Source of the DNA: Taudactylus pleione
Taxonomy: Eukaryota; Chordata; Amphibia; Anura; Myobatrachidae
Length of the DNA stretch: 64,000 nucleotides
Assembly: GCA_031769625.1 (NCBI GenBank)
Contig: JAUIMM010000534.1
Location: forward strand, 12,415,001-12,479,000
Direction of reading: 5' to 3'
Below are positions 34,152 through 46,725 of this stretch, one piece after another (position 1 is the first letter of the stretch; each line of letters starts with the position of its first letter). The position numbers and the translations under genes are program-made. A model generated the notes under the pieces. The model saw only the letters and a list, made by a program, of their open reading frames with translations, was not told the origin of the DNA and ran no database searches.

Positions 34152-36697
34152 TTGAGATCCAGGGCCGATGATGAAGATGTTGGTGATGAGGATGTTTATG
34201 ATGTAGATGTTGGTGATGAGGATGTTTATGATGTAGATGTTGGTGATGAGGATGTTTATGATGATGTTGGTGATGTTGATGCCGAAGATGTCCTCTGTGT
34301 AAGTAAGGCAACAGCTGTTGCCCATGGATTGAAAAAGCCAAAGCCCATTGTTGTCTTGCCAGGAAAAAAGACAAAAAAATCCACTTCTCATGTGTGGAAT
34401 TATTTCCACCCCAATCCGGACAACAGTTGTCAAGCCATATGTGACCATTGCAAAGCAAAAGTGACTAGAGGGAGGGACCTAAACCACCTAGGAACCTCCT
34501 CCTTGTTACATCACTTGGAGCACATTCATCAAATGTCAAAGTGTACTGTATGTCACCAAGTTCCAAAACAAAACAAAATAAGTCAAGTGTCACCTACCTG
34601 CTCCCTCTCTGTGGGATCCAAGCACCTATGATCTCCAACACCAACACCTGCATCATCAACATCCTCATTCATCATCAGGAGTTGTCATGCTGCATCCAAT
34701 GTTGTTATTCGAAGCATGATTGACTCCTCTCCTATCCGTGATTCCTCAGAAAGATCCTTGATGACTGCGCCCGTTGCTGCTGCTGTGAGTGGATCTTCAT
34801 TCCAGAAGGGGACCAGGAGGAAGACTACTTGTAACGTATCCTCCAAAAAACAATTAACTGTCAAACAATCATTTGCAAGGGCAAACAAGTATGACAGCAA
34901 TCACCCAGTTGCACAGCGGATTACTGACGCCATAACAGCTATGCTGGTATTAGATGTGTGTCCAGTATCCGCCATTACTGCAGTGGGTTTTCAATAGTTA
35001 ATTGAGGTCCTGTGTCCTCGCTACCAGATCCCTTCTAGATTCCACTTTGCTAGAACAGCAATTCCAAGTCTGTAAAAGGACATAAAAAAAACCTTATTAA
35101 TGTCCTCAGAAATGCCATTGTACCCACTGTCCACTTGACCACTGATATGTGGACAAGTGGGATAGGGCAAACTAAGGATTACATGACTGTGACAGCCCAC
35201 TGGGTAGGTGTATTGCCTACAACAGCAACAGCAGCAGCACCATCTACCAAAAGACAGCTGATACAGAGGCAGGCTACTCTTTGTATAACTGGTTACACTA
35301 AGAGGCATACCACTGAGAACCTCTTAGAAAAACTCAGGGAAATCATTGTTAAATGGTTTATCCCACTTGGACTCTCCTTGGGATTTATGATTTCGGACAA
35401 TGCCACCAATATTGTGAGAGCATTACATGTGGGCGAATTCCAACACGTCCCATGTTTTGCTCACACAATTAATTTGGCGGTGCAACATTTTTTAAAAAAA
35501 TGACAGGAGCATGCAGGAGATTCTCTCAGTGGCCCGCAAAATATCCGGACATTTTAGACATTCGGCAAACGCTTGTCGAAGATTGAATAACCAGCAGGTA
35601 CTGTTAAATTTGCCCTGCCATCAGCTGAAGCAAGAGGTAGTAACTCGGTGGAATTCTACCCTCTATATGATTCAGCGGATGGAGGAACAGCAAAAGGCCA
35701 TCCAGGGCTATACAACGGCCTATAACATAGGCCGTGGAGGGGGAATGCACCTTACTCAAGCGCAGTGGAGAATAATTTCAGTGTTTTCAAACCCTTTGAA
35801 CTTGCCACACGTGAAGTTAGTTCAGACACTGCCAGCTTGAGTCAGGTCATTTCCCTCATCAGACTTTTGCAAAAAACAGCTGGAGAAACTGAAGGAGGAG
35901 CTGAAATGGAATGATTGTGCAAAGTATGTCAGACTGGTGGATCAAGCCCTTGATTCACTTCACCAGGATCCAAGAGTCGTCAATCTATTGAAATCTGAAA
36001 AACATATTTTGGCGACCATTCTGGATTTAAGTCCTACCTTGTGAGTTTTTTTCCAACAGACCGAAAACTAAAACTATGCAAAGAGCTGTTGGTAAAAAAA
36101 TTAGCTGCAGTCACACGTGAAAGACCATCATCTCCTCCTTCAGTTTCTGCACCTGCCAGGTAAAAACTCAATTTTCCTTACAGAATGCCTGCTGGTCATG
36201 CAGATCATTCACCAAAAAATGACATCTGGTCGGGCCTGAGAGAACTGCCTACTAGTGACATGTTTTCTACTGTGACTATGTGTGATGCGGTCTCCATTCA
36301 CAGAATGGTGGAGGACTATTGCAGAGATTACATCCTAATAGGCATGTCAGACAGTCCCTTTCTGTACTGGCAGGCAAAAGAGGCAAATTGGAGTCCCATA
36401 CACAAACTGGCTTTGCATTACTTAAGTTGCCCACACTCCAATGTGTACTCCAAAAGTGTTTTCAGTGCAGCTGGCAACCTTGTCAGTGATCAGCGTAGGA
36501 GGTTACTTCCTCAAAATGTGGAAAAGATGATGTTCATTAAAATGAATTACACATTCTACAAGGAAGACCTCTACCAACAATTACATAAAAAAATTACAGA
36601 GGCGCCTAAGGTGGATTCCAGCGGGGATGAATTAATATTGTGTGAAGAAGAGGATGTACACACTGATGGGGATGATGAGGACGAGGACGACTTGTAA
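34152..36697 (+). pseudogene. BED-finger hAT transposase of element 3, broken
   Basis: Successive plus-strand pieces correspond to the copy 2 transposase. 34,152-34,631 has the BED finger (CDHCKAKVTRGRDLNHLGTS) after an Asp/Glu-Val-rich stretch made of 30-36-bp repeats (34,176-34,270). 34,716-34,997 has AMLVLDVCPVSAIT. 35,135-35,503 has TTDMWTSGIG and ISDNATNIVRAL with both Asp residues. 35,511-35,840 has TRWNSTLYMIQRM. 36,185-36,697 has the hATC block (VFSAAGNLVSDQRRRLLPQN). In YSKSVFSAAG the catalytic Glu position has become Ser. Several stops and shifts separate the pieces. Confidence 0.87.
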
Positions 36698-37015
36698 TGT
36701 AAAGCCAGTTTGTGTATGGGATCATTTTAATTTCCATGTCCAATGCATATTGGCAGCTTGTTTTATGGGGGTCCAAGCAGACCAATAATTTCATCCACAA
36801 TTGACAGTCCTTGTCGCTGAAATGATTGGTTTGTGAAAGTGTCCTGTTTCGTATACAATATAAGGGTGGGTGGGAGGGCCCAACGACTATTCCATCTTGC
36901 CCCTTTTTCCTTTCCATATGTGCTGGTTGGGGCATTGCTGCCTGACATTTTAAATTAATGTTATGGTTGGTTTAGGAACCAATGATTTATTTTTAAATTA
37001 ATTTATTATCAATTT

Positions 37016-37440
37016 TACAGCCAGGGGCTGTACCAATTAATTTCTTTTTATTAATTATTCAGCCAGGGGCTGCACCCAATTAATTGTTTTTTAATTAATT
37101 TATTACCAATTTTACAGCCAGGTGCTGCACCCAATGAATTGTTTTTGAATTAGTTTATTATCAATTTAGCAGCCAGGGGCTGCCCCCAATGAATTGTTTT
37201 TAATTAATTTATTATCAATTTAACAGCCAGGGGCTGCACCAATTAATTCCTTTTTATTAATTATTCAGCCAGAGGCTGCACCCAATGAATTGTTTTTAAA
37301 TTAATTTATCATCAATTTTACAGCAAGGGGCTGCACCAATGAATTTCTTTTTATTAATTATTCAGCCAGGGGCTGTACCCAATGAACTGTTTTTTAATTA
37401 ATTTATTATCAATTTTACAGCCAGGGGCTGCACCAACAAT
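37016..37440. repeat. Minisatellite of CAGCCAGGGGCTG units near the end of hAT element 3
   Basis: CAGCCAGGGGCTG or close variants occur nine times at alternating spacings of roughly 40-55 bp. They are separated by AATTAATTTATTATCAATTT or a shorter version. Confidence 0.9.
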
Positions 37441-37845
37441 CAACTATCAATTCTTTAATCCTCAAGGGTATCCCAACCATCATCTTTGCATAGTCCTCAA
37501 CTCTATTAATAATTATATCAATCAGTTTTGAGCCAGCAAGCTGGATGCAACCTTTTGGCCCTTTAACTAGATGAAATAATCAATATTGTGAGCTGTGAGG
37601 TGGTCAAAATTGACTGTAAATGAGTGGAAATAAATGTTATTGAGGTTATTAATACTGTAGGAACAAAAAAAGGCAAATTCTATGTGATTTTAGCTGTTTT
37701 TTTATTTTTTAAGAAAAAATCCAGATCCAAAACCAAAACATGAAAACAAAACACAGAGGTGAGGTTTTGGCAAAACCAATCCAGATCCAAAACCAAGGGA
37801 GATCCAGATCCAAAACCAAAACACGGGGGTCGGCGCGCATCTCTA

Positions 37846-38458
37846 CCAGAAACTAATATAGTAAGTCCTTTACTGCCATGCCCTAACTTAAGCAAAGGAT
37901 GACCTTGCAAAATATACTGTACATGTGTACCTGACAGTAGACAATCTTGAAACTAATACATTTGTCACAATGTTTTTATTATTTTTTAGGGATAATTTAC
38001 AAAACGTCTTTATAATCATTTGTAATGAGTTGACCTATTGTATTGGAAAAAAAATTCAGTTAGTAAAAAATATTTGAACGCACACATGTATATATAACGG
38101 TACCTCACCTTAAATCAAAACAAGAGCATGTTGTAATTTTATTAGGAAATGAGGAGAAAACTGGAAACACTTACTTCCAATCCCCTATGGTTAACCATTA
38201 AACAACTAACATGACATAAAAATACAATTCAAACAGATTATATTTAAAGCACCTTTATTTTCAATCTTATTTCTTGTTGCACACCCTGTCTTTATTGTTA
38301 CTGCTATTCTTTTGTCTTGTAACTTCTGCACTGTGCAGGAATTCAGGCATTCTCAGCGGATAACCTATTAAATAGAGTATGACCTGAGCTCTGGAAATAA
38401 TCAACCAATAATGTAGAGGGGAAACTTCAGAGATTTGTTTTTTCCCCTTCTACTCCCA
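37846..38458. other. No gene recognised
   Basis: AT-rich sequence without clear structure. Confidence 0.5.
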
Positions 38459-38460
38459 GA

Positions 38461-38873
38461 GGGGCATATTTATCAATTAATTCTTGCCTTAAAATATGGG
38501 GAACTGTTTCTGCATGTTTAAAGCAGAATTAAGTGTTGCTGCAAATGTAACAATGTGGAAAGCGTTATCTCCTGCCTCCCGTCCACCAGCCCCTGCAGAA
38601 TCTGTCACCATAGTTTTCTATGGGCATGGTATTAGACAAAATCTGCAAATTTTTAAATAGCGTTAGCCCATTAACTGCAGTAGGATCACTCTCCGGTGGG
38701 CTGCAGGAGGTTCCGCTGCACATCATGGCTTTTTCAGCATTGCTCTTATCATAGCCCATGTCTTAACAATTTAAATGAATACATTTAATTGAAAAAAGGA
38801 TCCTTATTGTGGCAATAAGTATTATTTATATATTTGGGGTAGACCACATAATATAATAAATATGTCCCTAAAT
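38461..38873. mobile_element. MITE with ends GGGGCATATTTAT
   Basis: GGGGCATATTTAT at the left is mirrored by ATAAATATGTCCCT at the right. Internal blocks pair partly. No coding sequence was seen. Confidence 0.6.
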
Positions 38874-40316
38874 GGCTAAAACCAACCACAGCTCAGAAGT
38901 GAGAACATAGCAATGAGATTCCTAGATCCAGTGTGGCACTGCAGGATTTTTTTTATTTACATTTTATTGCCTGAACTTTATTATTTTTAATTTTTATTAA
39001 TTTCATTTATTTTTTTTATTTGGGACAATATTGAATTGAGATTTTTTTTATTTACTATTTCTTTCTTTTTTAACTGTAACATGGTAAATTATGATGAATG
39101 CACTGGCTTACCCATGCACCATCAGCATGCAGAAATAAAACAAAAGGGCCTATTGAGTTGTAAAAAGTGTTGAGGGTCATTTGAGGGTCTGTACCACAAA
39201 CTACTGTACATTCCTGTAGTCTATAATTGCATTAGTATCAGTTGTGTGATCATTTACATTAATGCCCATTGTAGTTAGATAGGATTTACTTCTACAGACA
39301 GTACAGTACATAGCATTCACTTACATTTTGGATGTCAGGTTGCCTGTATGAAAGCCAAAAGAAAGGCTGCGACAAGCCACATAACCATGTATTTATATTT
39401 GGATTTTGATGACATATACAGTAAATGTTGTTGAGTTTCTCTTATGAGTAACATAGTTATAATACACTCTGCAAGTTTAGCCCGTCCCAAATAACATTGT
39501 AACTGTTTTTAGTTATTCAGTGTTCTACCTGAGAGAAGTCAGGTAGACGTATGTTTTAAAGATCACATAGGGTTAAGATCACACAAGGCCTTAATTGAGT
39601 TGGATGCAAAATGACTGATTTTGCATGACCCATGGAAGTCAGATTTACTACCGTATGCCGAAGACTTTTGGTGTTTTGGTGTAAATTGCCAGAATAGAAA
39701 ATGGGTGGCGTATCCTAGATGCCGTTTTCTCTGATTTTTAGTTTTACTTAGTATTACGCCGCTACCAGTTCCGCTGCTGTGCTGCCTCAGGGGCGCAAAT
39801 CATCCACAGATTAATGGATGGGGAGGGTGCTTGCAGTGCTGTGCAGCTGTGTTGCTTGCTGCTTTGACGTGCGCTTGTTCCCAGCTCCTGCTTCTCCATT
39901 GGTGGCTTTGTTTGGAACAGTCAGCGCATTGCAGCAGATGACGTTTCCTCGGGGGAGTGGGAGTATCTGGCTTGATGTTGTTATAATGAAATTAATTTAT
40001 TCACTTGTAGTAAAAATGAGACATTGCTAAGTTTTATGTAAAATAAAAATCACACACAAAAAATCTTTGGAACCTCTGGGCTCGGGACAGGACTCATTAC
40101 AGAACTACGTTGTCAGATTTTGACTTCTTATACTTGTAATCCAACTGAGCAATTGGAAATTTATGTAACATATTTGATCTATGGAACCGCACTTACAGAC
40201 AAGGAGTGTCAATGTAAATATAGTTTAAATGTAGGTTATACAGTAAACAAGAATCTGCATGCAATGTACAATAGCTCACATATAAATACTGAAAACAGGA
40301 GAGCATCTCCGGCACT
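38874..40316. other. No gene recognised
   Basis: AT-rich with T runs. 39,995-40,065 is related to 44,240-44,310 (shared GAGACATTGCTAAGTTT), a dispersed repeat of unknown type. Confidence 0.5.
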
Positions 40317-40849
40317 GGGGGTCTGATTCATTATGGATCGCACCTGCTAAAGTGTACGCAGATGGGCGACTGTTGTGTACTGTAGTGCGCGTGTATGAAG
40401 ACACCACTGCAATCTCACTGCGATCACCCAGAGCCATTGCAGAGTGATTGACAGGCACTGAGAATTTGGAGTTGGTGACAGGGGGAGTGGTCGGAGAAAC
40501 ACAGGCGTGCCTGTCCATTTGAACGCCATTGCACGGGCGTGCATAACTTAGCCACTACGATTGCATACACAGCTTGAGAGCCCACTGCGTGCAACAAAGT
40601 TAGCAATTTCTAAGTAAGGTCAGGGCTGCTGTAATTGTGTGTGTGGGGCCGATGGTACTCGATGTTACCGGTGTTTATGGAGGTTTGCAAGGTATTACAG
40701 ATGTGAGACAGCGGTAGTGGGACACAGTGGGCGTCTCTATGCTGGTAGTGCGACAGCATTGTGATAGCATTCATTAGCATATTTTCGCATCAGACCTGTG
40801 TGGTTATGGAGCTGCCATCGCAATAGCGATCCTTAATGAATCAGGCCCT
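40317..40849. mobile_element. MITE with ends CTGATTCATTA-GGATCGC
   Basis: The left end GGGTCTGATTCATTATGGAT and right end ATCCTTAATGAATCAGGCCC are inverted copies, extended by GCGATCC/GGATCGC. The GGGCCTGATTCA start resembles the Harbinger-type ends at 19,174 and 57,341. The interior is non-coding. Confidence 0.75.
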
Positions 40850-41425
40850 GACAAAGGTACTTTATAAATTAAAATTTCATTGCGACACTTCCGCTATTTA
40901 AAACTAGTCCCTTACTGTCCATAAATGGGAGCCAAGCAATATAGAACTGTTAAAGGCAGTGTCAGTACTTAAGATATAAGTGGTCAAAACCCGCTCACCT
41001 AAACATGCAATTGGTATCAGCATCTGTGATTTGTTTTGGGGTTCTGAAGCAGGGCCAGCTCCAGGTGAAGTAGCTCCCTGTGTGATCATTGTTTGACCCC
41101 CAGCACATGGTGCAGCTGCGCTCACCTGAAAAGGGGATGTGGCCTAATTTTCATAGACCTAGATGATGCCATTTTGGGGGGGGGAGTCCATTTGGCACGC
41201 CTCTCATTTTACGTCATGCTGGGGGCAAGTGGGACAGTGCCCGAAAAACTGGACTGTCCTGCTGAAATCAGGATGTGACTAGAACGCACAAGGAGACTGT
41301 GCTGATTAATATGATAGGTGACACTTGTATATCAGTGTGCGACTGAGACTGCAAAATAAACTTGTGTGGAAAAAAGCATCGGACGCTGCATCATAGCACT
41401 TCCCATGCTGATTGAGAGACTAAGG
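40850..41425. other. No gene recognised
   Basis: The part near 41,090-41,280 is GC-richer and may be an old repeat. No gene was seen. Confidence 0.4.
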
Positions 41426-41427
41426 GG

Positions 41428-41573
41428 TCTATGTACTAAGCCTTGGAGAGAGATAAAGTGAACAGAGATAAAGTACCAACCAATCAGCTCCTGTCATTTT
41501 TCAAACCCAGCCTGAAACGTGACAGTTAGGAGCTGATTGGTTGGTACTTTATCTCCATCCACTTTATCTCTCT
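41428..41573. mobile_element. Fold-back MITE, right tip missing
   Basis: AGATAAAGTACCAACCAATC at 41,466 is mirrored by GATTGGTTGGTACTTTATCT near 41,536, with outer blocks AGAGATAAAGTG and CACTTTATCTCT. The left tip GGGTCTATGTACTAAGCC has no partner at the right, so the element is truncated there. Confidence 0.8.
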
Positions 41574-41769
41574 GTCACACACAGATATGCAAGTGTCACT
41601 TATCATCGTAGTTGATGTGGCAAGACGGGGTGTTTGACACGACTGCAGCAAAGACGAGTGAGTGATAATTGGTAAATAAGGGATGATCCAACAAAAATCA
41701 ATAATCAAATGATTTTAATAAATAAATTAACGGCACCTGAATACAACTCATTATTGTCATTGACACCAT

Positions 41770-42005
41770 TCAGAATATCCAGACCCCTGGCATCCTGACT
41801 GTAAATATTGGGGTTAGGCACTAGGGGGAAGGTTAGGTTTAGGCTGCGTGGAAGGAGGGTTAGGTTTAGGCTGTGGGGAGGGAGGGTTAGGTTTAGGGGT
41901 AGGGTTAGGGTACTTACTGGCAGGTGTCTGTATTTTAACCCAGTCAGGATGCTGGTGTCGGGATTCTCAGCGCCAACACCCAAGAGCGCTGGTATCCCAA
42001 ACACA
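41770..42005. repeat. Telomere-like GGTTAGG minisatellite element
   Basis: GGGTTAGGTTTAGGCTG and GGGTTAGGCACTAGG variants are flanked by CATCCTGACTGTAA and CAGTCAGGATGC. These correspond to the ends of the elements at 22,285 and 44,365. Confidence 0.65.
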
Positions 42006-42690
42006 ACCCGTATTGCCTTCCTCTGAATACCACCATGTAAAAGCATTGGTATTGAAAAAAAAATCTAAAAATTTAACATTCAGAAAACATTTTTATATAT
42101 TGAAAACATTGCAATAAAAATTAGACTATGGTTGTTCAATTTAAAATACTTTTATTTAAGTGAATGTTTATGAAACCAATTAACCACATAATTGACTATT
42201 TTTTTTTCCACAAAACTGCTCAGAAAATTTTAGTTTTTTTATTTAAGAAAGTTTAAAAAGTATTCTTAATAATATACTAAAATACTTTATTTGAAACAAA
42301 AATATACCTAAACCCCTGTTGTAAAATTACTTCCCACCACTGCACTTGCAGAAATCAGCCAAACAGTGCTTGGGGGTATCCAAGTTCCCCTCCTTGCACT
42401 TTGGTTCTTGAGACATGAGCTCCAGAATGCAGTTCGCACTGCATTCTGGGGCACGATTCCGGCAGTGATGTCGGTGGACACCAACCACCGCATCACTGCT
42501 GCGTGTCAGGGGAGTCAGAAGATATCTGTTGTGCATAACGGATCTCTTCTGCAAAATGGGGGTGACGTGGTCGTATGTGATGAGACCTTGTCAGATTAAA
42601 CACATCTGGCTCTGGCCGCATCACCTGCGACCATGCCAGTTAAGTAGTTAAAAGGACGGCAAATCAAAAGCAATGTTTAAACAATTTAGA
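42006..42690. other. No gene recognised; one hairpin
   Basis: AT-rich to 42,310. A stem CCAGAATGCAGT/ACTGCATTCTGG sits at 42,421-42,448. No coding gene was seen. Confidence 0.5.
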
Positions 42691-42693
42691 CCA

Positions 42694-43140
42694 GGGCCGG
42701 TTTGGGGAGCCCCAGGGCAACTAACTTATGGGGTCCACTCCACCAAAGCTCAAGGCCAATTCAGCAGTTGAAATATTATTCAGTAATTGCAGTTACTACT
42801 TCTGGCTGGCACCTACCACCCACCCAGCCACCCCATATCTAACTTAGACAGCATTCAGCAAATGGACTATTATTCACAAATTGAAGTATTGCAATCTACC
42901 ATCAGGGCCGTAGAGAGCGCCGCCGGGCCTCGGTAAAGAGGCAGAGGAGATTGCTGTGGCTGCCGCTTAGCAGCCGCTAGCAATCTCCCATGTGCTGGGC
43001 TGCTGCGAGGGAGGGAGGCGGGAGGAAGGGAGGGGGGGTGGCGTCGGACCCGGTAAAGCGTACCCGCTCCCCTCCTCCTCTCGGCGCCCCTGTCTACCGA
43101 CCATCCATTATCATGCGCTCTGAGCTGTGTGATCCTGGCG
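42694..43140. other. Possible hAT-type MITE ends (CAGGGCCG)
   Basis: CAGGGCCGGTTTGGGG at 42,694 and CAGGGCCGTAGAGAGC at 42,905 both look like hAT termini of the kind found at 20,514-20,779. I could not pair them with opposite ends. Confidence 0.4.
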
Positions 43141-43145
43141 CCTCC

Positions 43146-43355
43146 TTATGCTGGGTACACACTGGCCGATATATTGGCCAATGAATTGATCAGCCAATAT
43201 ATCTGCTGGCCGTTTTGTTCACAGACAAAAGTCCATGGAAGATGATGTTTGTCCATAAAAAATTAAGTTTTGCCTCTTTCTGAGACCCGATTTTTGGAGG
43301 GAAAAATCCAAACTCGGCATGCAAACTCAAACCTATCCGAGCCTGCACATCCCTA
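43146..43355. repeat. Fragments of palindromic and hAT-type miniature elements
   Basis: GCTGGGTACACACTGGCCGA and following palindromic ATATATTGGCC recall the MITE at 31,450. 43,325-43,355 ends CCGAGCCTGCACATCCCTA, the same terminus as the 44-bp element at 45,938. Confidence 0.6.
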
Positions 43356-44364
43356 GTAAAAACTCTATAGTATACGGCAGTATATCTATGTGACTCTGTG
43401 CAGTTACACACTCACACCCGATAAAGAAAAGTATCATTGCTATACCCACATAGACTAAAATATATTTCTAAAACACAAACTTACCTTTAAACAAGCTCTG
43501 AATATTTTATTAACTCTTTGATCAGATCTGCCTTTCTCGAAAAAAGTTGTTTCTTTTTAGAATTACTTTTAATAACCTGATCTCTCTGACTGTATGGATC
43601 TGCCATCCAGAATGAAGAATAGATGTCAGAGTTCTCTTCTAGGACTGACTGCATAAACACATCTAAAGCAAATTTGAGTTTTAATTTTATTATTTATGTA
43701 ATGGTGAAAAGATTAAAAAGAGAGAAGATTAAGAGCTTTCAGAAATGTATCTGGGCAGAGTATACTCAATACCCAATATAAATAGTGTATCTTTCCTGGA
43801 GTCAAATTAATCTGTAGAGAAAAATCCATTTATCACAGAGCAGACAGAGCACTTCATTTTTTTCTTTTAATACTAAAATTACTTTTTTACGAAAGGTTAG
43901 GATTACTAAATGGGGAATCAGGGATGTCAAAATTTAGCAGGAGTCAGTTCCATCAATCACTGTCTTTTCAGTTACTTAGAGCGTACAAAACACACATTGA
44001 GTCACTTTGAATTTAAAAGCAAATCTGGCAATTGGGATCGTGAAAGAAAGGTCCAGGAGGAGACACAAGATAACTGATGGATGAAAAATTCCCGATAAAG
44101 CATTTTTTTTTATTTGAATATGCTTCAAAATGATTGATCAAGTTTGGAAACTTTATGGTGCTTCACTTTACATCAATCTACAGAATAAAAAGCCAGCTGC
44201 AACTAAATTATTATTTGTGATAACAAAATACATTTGTAGACTTGTAGTAAAAAGGAGACATTGCTAAGTTTACGTAAAATAAGACTAAATAAAAATCACT
44301 CATAAAAAATGGACAGTAGACTATTATTAGCAATGGAAGATTTCTAAAGTTAAGTAGTTTAATC
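43356..44364. other. No gene recognised
   Basis: AT-rich. 44,240-44,310 shares a dispersed repeat with 39,995-40,065. Confidence 0.5.
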
Positions 44365-44819
44365 GGGATGTAGTCAGTACCCCGGCGGTTGCGATGCTGG
44401 CACTGATATTACCGGCGCTGGAATCCCGATGCCTATCAGAATCCCGGCACCGCCATCACGATCGCCGGGATACCGAAGGTAAGTAGGGGTGTGGTGGGGA
44501 GAGTTAGGCACTAGTGGGAGGGTTAGGCACTAAGTGGGGAGGGTTAGGCACTAGGGGGAGGGTTAGGCACTAAGGGGGGAGGGTTAGGCACTAGGGGGAG
44601 GGTTAGGCACTAAGGGGGGAGGGTTAGGGTTAGGCACTAGGGGGAGGGTTAGGTTAAGGGTGCAGGGAGGGGGAGGTTAGGGTTAGGCACCAAAGAGGGA
44701 GGGTTCGGGTAGGGAGAGGGGGAGGGTTAGCATACCGAACAGCTAGTGTCAGTATGTTAGCCCTGTCGGAATTCCGGTGTCGGGATTCCGACAGCCGGGA
44801 TCCTGACTGCAGGCATCCC
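44365..44819. mobile_element. TIR element with GGGTTAGGCACTA minisatellite
   Basis: The ends GGGATGTAGTCAG and CTGACTGCAGGCATCCC are imperfect inverted copies. Subterminal palindromes use CGGGATTCCGA/ATCCCGGC-type sequence. The centre (44,505-44,730) repeats GGGAGGGTTAGGCACTAGG about ten times. Confidence 0.75.
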
Positions 44820-45929
44820 ATCCCATACTGCAGAAAATAAGGTGGCACTCCCACACCCCTTGCACTCCGCACCCCACACTCCCTGCATGCCCCAACTCCC
44901 CCACACTCCCTGATCTCCCCCTACTCTTACCTGGAGATCCAGAGGGGTCTGATGACATGATTCACGCTGAATCATGTCATTGTAGCCCTGCCTCCAGCTT
45001 TACAATGCCTGAGATATCAACATTGTATAGTGGGGTGGTTGTGGTGCGATGATGTGATCACGCCTCCACGCCCCCGCTCCGGTGGGGGCAGCCAGCAAGT
45101 TGGCAAGCCTTAGTTTAACATATATAAAATAAACTTTATTATATAGTCATGCGCTGTATACAAAATATACAGACCTACATGTTACCCAGAATCAGGCCCA
45201 TAATGCTTGTATGCATAGACAAAAAATATTACTTTTTTATGGTTTTGTTCTATAGGATTCTTTTGTTATCCATGTCTGCACAAAGGGTCTTCTATGGTTT
45301 TCAGTTGTGCTTACTTCAGTACTGTAATTCTCAGAGAATTGAATATCTCGATGTACTGTATATGGGTTATCGGTATTAGTGGAATAAACACCTAGAGCTG
45401 TTCCAATCGGAGTCACATATCTATGACTGCAGTATTTTTGACCATTTTACTCTGTTGTTCATTTTCAAATACCCTGTATGCAAAATTATTCACTCACTCC
45501 CAAAGCTGCTAAAATGTAATTATTTTCATGCTCTTTGCGTGATCGGTCAAGAATGTAATGGATAAAAAAAAAAAGAGCTGACACAGGGCATTTAAAAGGA
45601 GGGAAAAGCAGATGCACACTCTAAGCACTAAGCAGTAAGAACACTTAATATCACAAAATATATAATAAACTGTCAATAAACATGGTTTTAAATTGAGGTT
45701 CTTAGTACATATTTGGCCAAAGATGTTTGCCCACCTACCGCATCAAGGTGAACCTCATCAGGTGGGTCCCTAACATCCCTAATACTGACACATTGTATAA
45801 ATTTATCTAGGACTTACCTGTAATAGTGCCCATTACATGTGTGTACTGCAATGCACAGGACCCATACTAATTAAAATCACCTGGGGCAGGCAGGAGGAGT
45901 GCGAGCACCAACAAGTGTACCTTAAATAC
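44820..45929. other. No gene recognised; GC-rich repeat then AT-rich sequence
   Basis: 44,940-45,110 resembles 54,560-54,640 and 56,960-57,010 (GATTCACGCTGAATC-type palindrome, then GCCCTGCCTCC). This points to a shared GC-rich repeat family. The rest shows nothing. Confidence 0.45.
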
Positions 45930-45937
45930 ATACACGC

Positions 45938-45981
45938 TAGGGATGTGCAGGCTCGGATAGGTTCGAGCCTGCACATCCCTA
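45938..45981. mobile_element. 44-bp hAT remnant consisting of two terminal repeats
   Basis: TAGGGATGTGCAGGCTCGGA at the left and TCGAGCCTGCACATCCCTA at the right leave almost no interior. ATACACGC at 45,930-45,937 is repeated exactly at 45,982-45,989, a perfect 8-bp duplication. Confidence 0.9.
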
Positions 45982-45989
45982 ATACACGC

Positions 45990-46550
45990 ATACACAGAAT
46001 AAAGGAAAGGGGGGTTGGACTGCACATCCTAATTTAAACACAATATGAGTTGCTACCTGCTTTTCCCTCCTTCTATTTCTGCTGTAGAACTACAGATCTC
46101 AGCAAGGTAGCACCTCATATTGCCCAACCTCCCTTTCCATTTTACAGGGCATTTAAAACCCATAAGAGCCAATTGTACACGTATTCTGAGAGGGAGATTT
46201 CTTAAAAACCTGTATATGTAAAAGATTCTAATAGTAAAATCAGAGTATTGTGTGTATAGAATACTAAGCGCTGGCTGAGAATAATACAAAGCGGAGCTGT
46301 AGATAGTGCATTACTGATATCCAGTACATTTACAGCAACAATATAATATGGTTTGACATCTGTTGAGTGTATGGCAGAAATAACCTACACACTAGGGGCT
46401 GATATAGAGATTAACTAAACTCATATGTTGATATGCATCTATGTGGTCAGGTCAGACCACCCCTATATTTTTTTCATTCCTGTCAATGTCATCATCAAAG
46501 CACACTTGCAGCAGCTCTATACTATACTCTATACTAGGTGCAAAAAATGC
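45990..46550. other. No gene recognised
   Basis: Nothing beyond short simple sequence. Confidence 0.5.
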
Positions 46551-46718
46551 ATCTGAATTAGGGGTGAGCGGGTTCGGATTTCTGAAATCCGAACCCCCCC
46601 GAGCCCCCCCGATCCGAGTCCGATCCGAGTCAGGCTCGATTTTTCCCGCCTGACTCGGATCTGAAATCGAGGCAAAACGTCATCATCCCGCCTTCCGAGT
46701 CTCGCGGGTTTTGGATCC

Positions 46719-46725
46719 TATATAA
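46719..46725 (+). promoter_or_regulatory. Probable TATA box of hAT copy 2
   Basis: TATATAA lies 160 bp inside the element, followed by GC-rich sequence. A start of transcription near 46,750 would place the whole array in the 5' leader. Copy 1 keeps the same box. Confidence 0.55.

Larger units (their letters stand above)
34107..37845 (+). mobile_element. hAT element 3, diverged relative of copies 1 and 2
   Basis: It starts TAGATGAGTGGGTTCGGATC and ends GTCGGCGCGCATCTCTA. Both correspond to the termini of copies 1 and 2 (GAGCGGGTTCGGATT and GGCCGGTGCACACCCCTA). The 5' region is short: the terminal part joins almost directly to the acidic coding region, so promoter, leader and array are missing. 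No matching octamers flank it. Confidence 0.82.

Noticed and set aside
42366..42600. Small ORFs on both strands around 42.4 kb as a host exon
   Set aside because: They coincide with a hairpin and have no splice sites or recognised protein motif.
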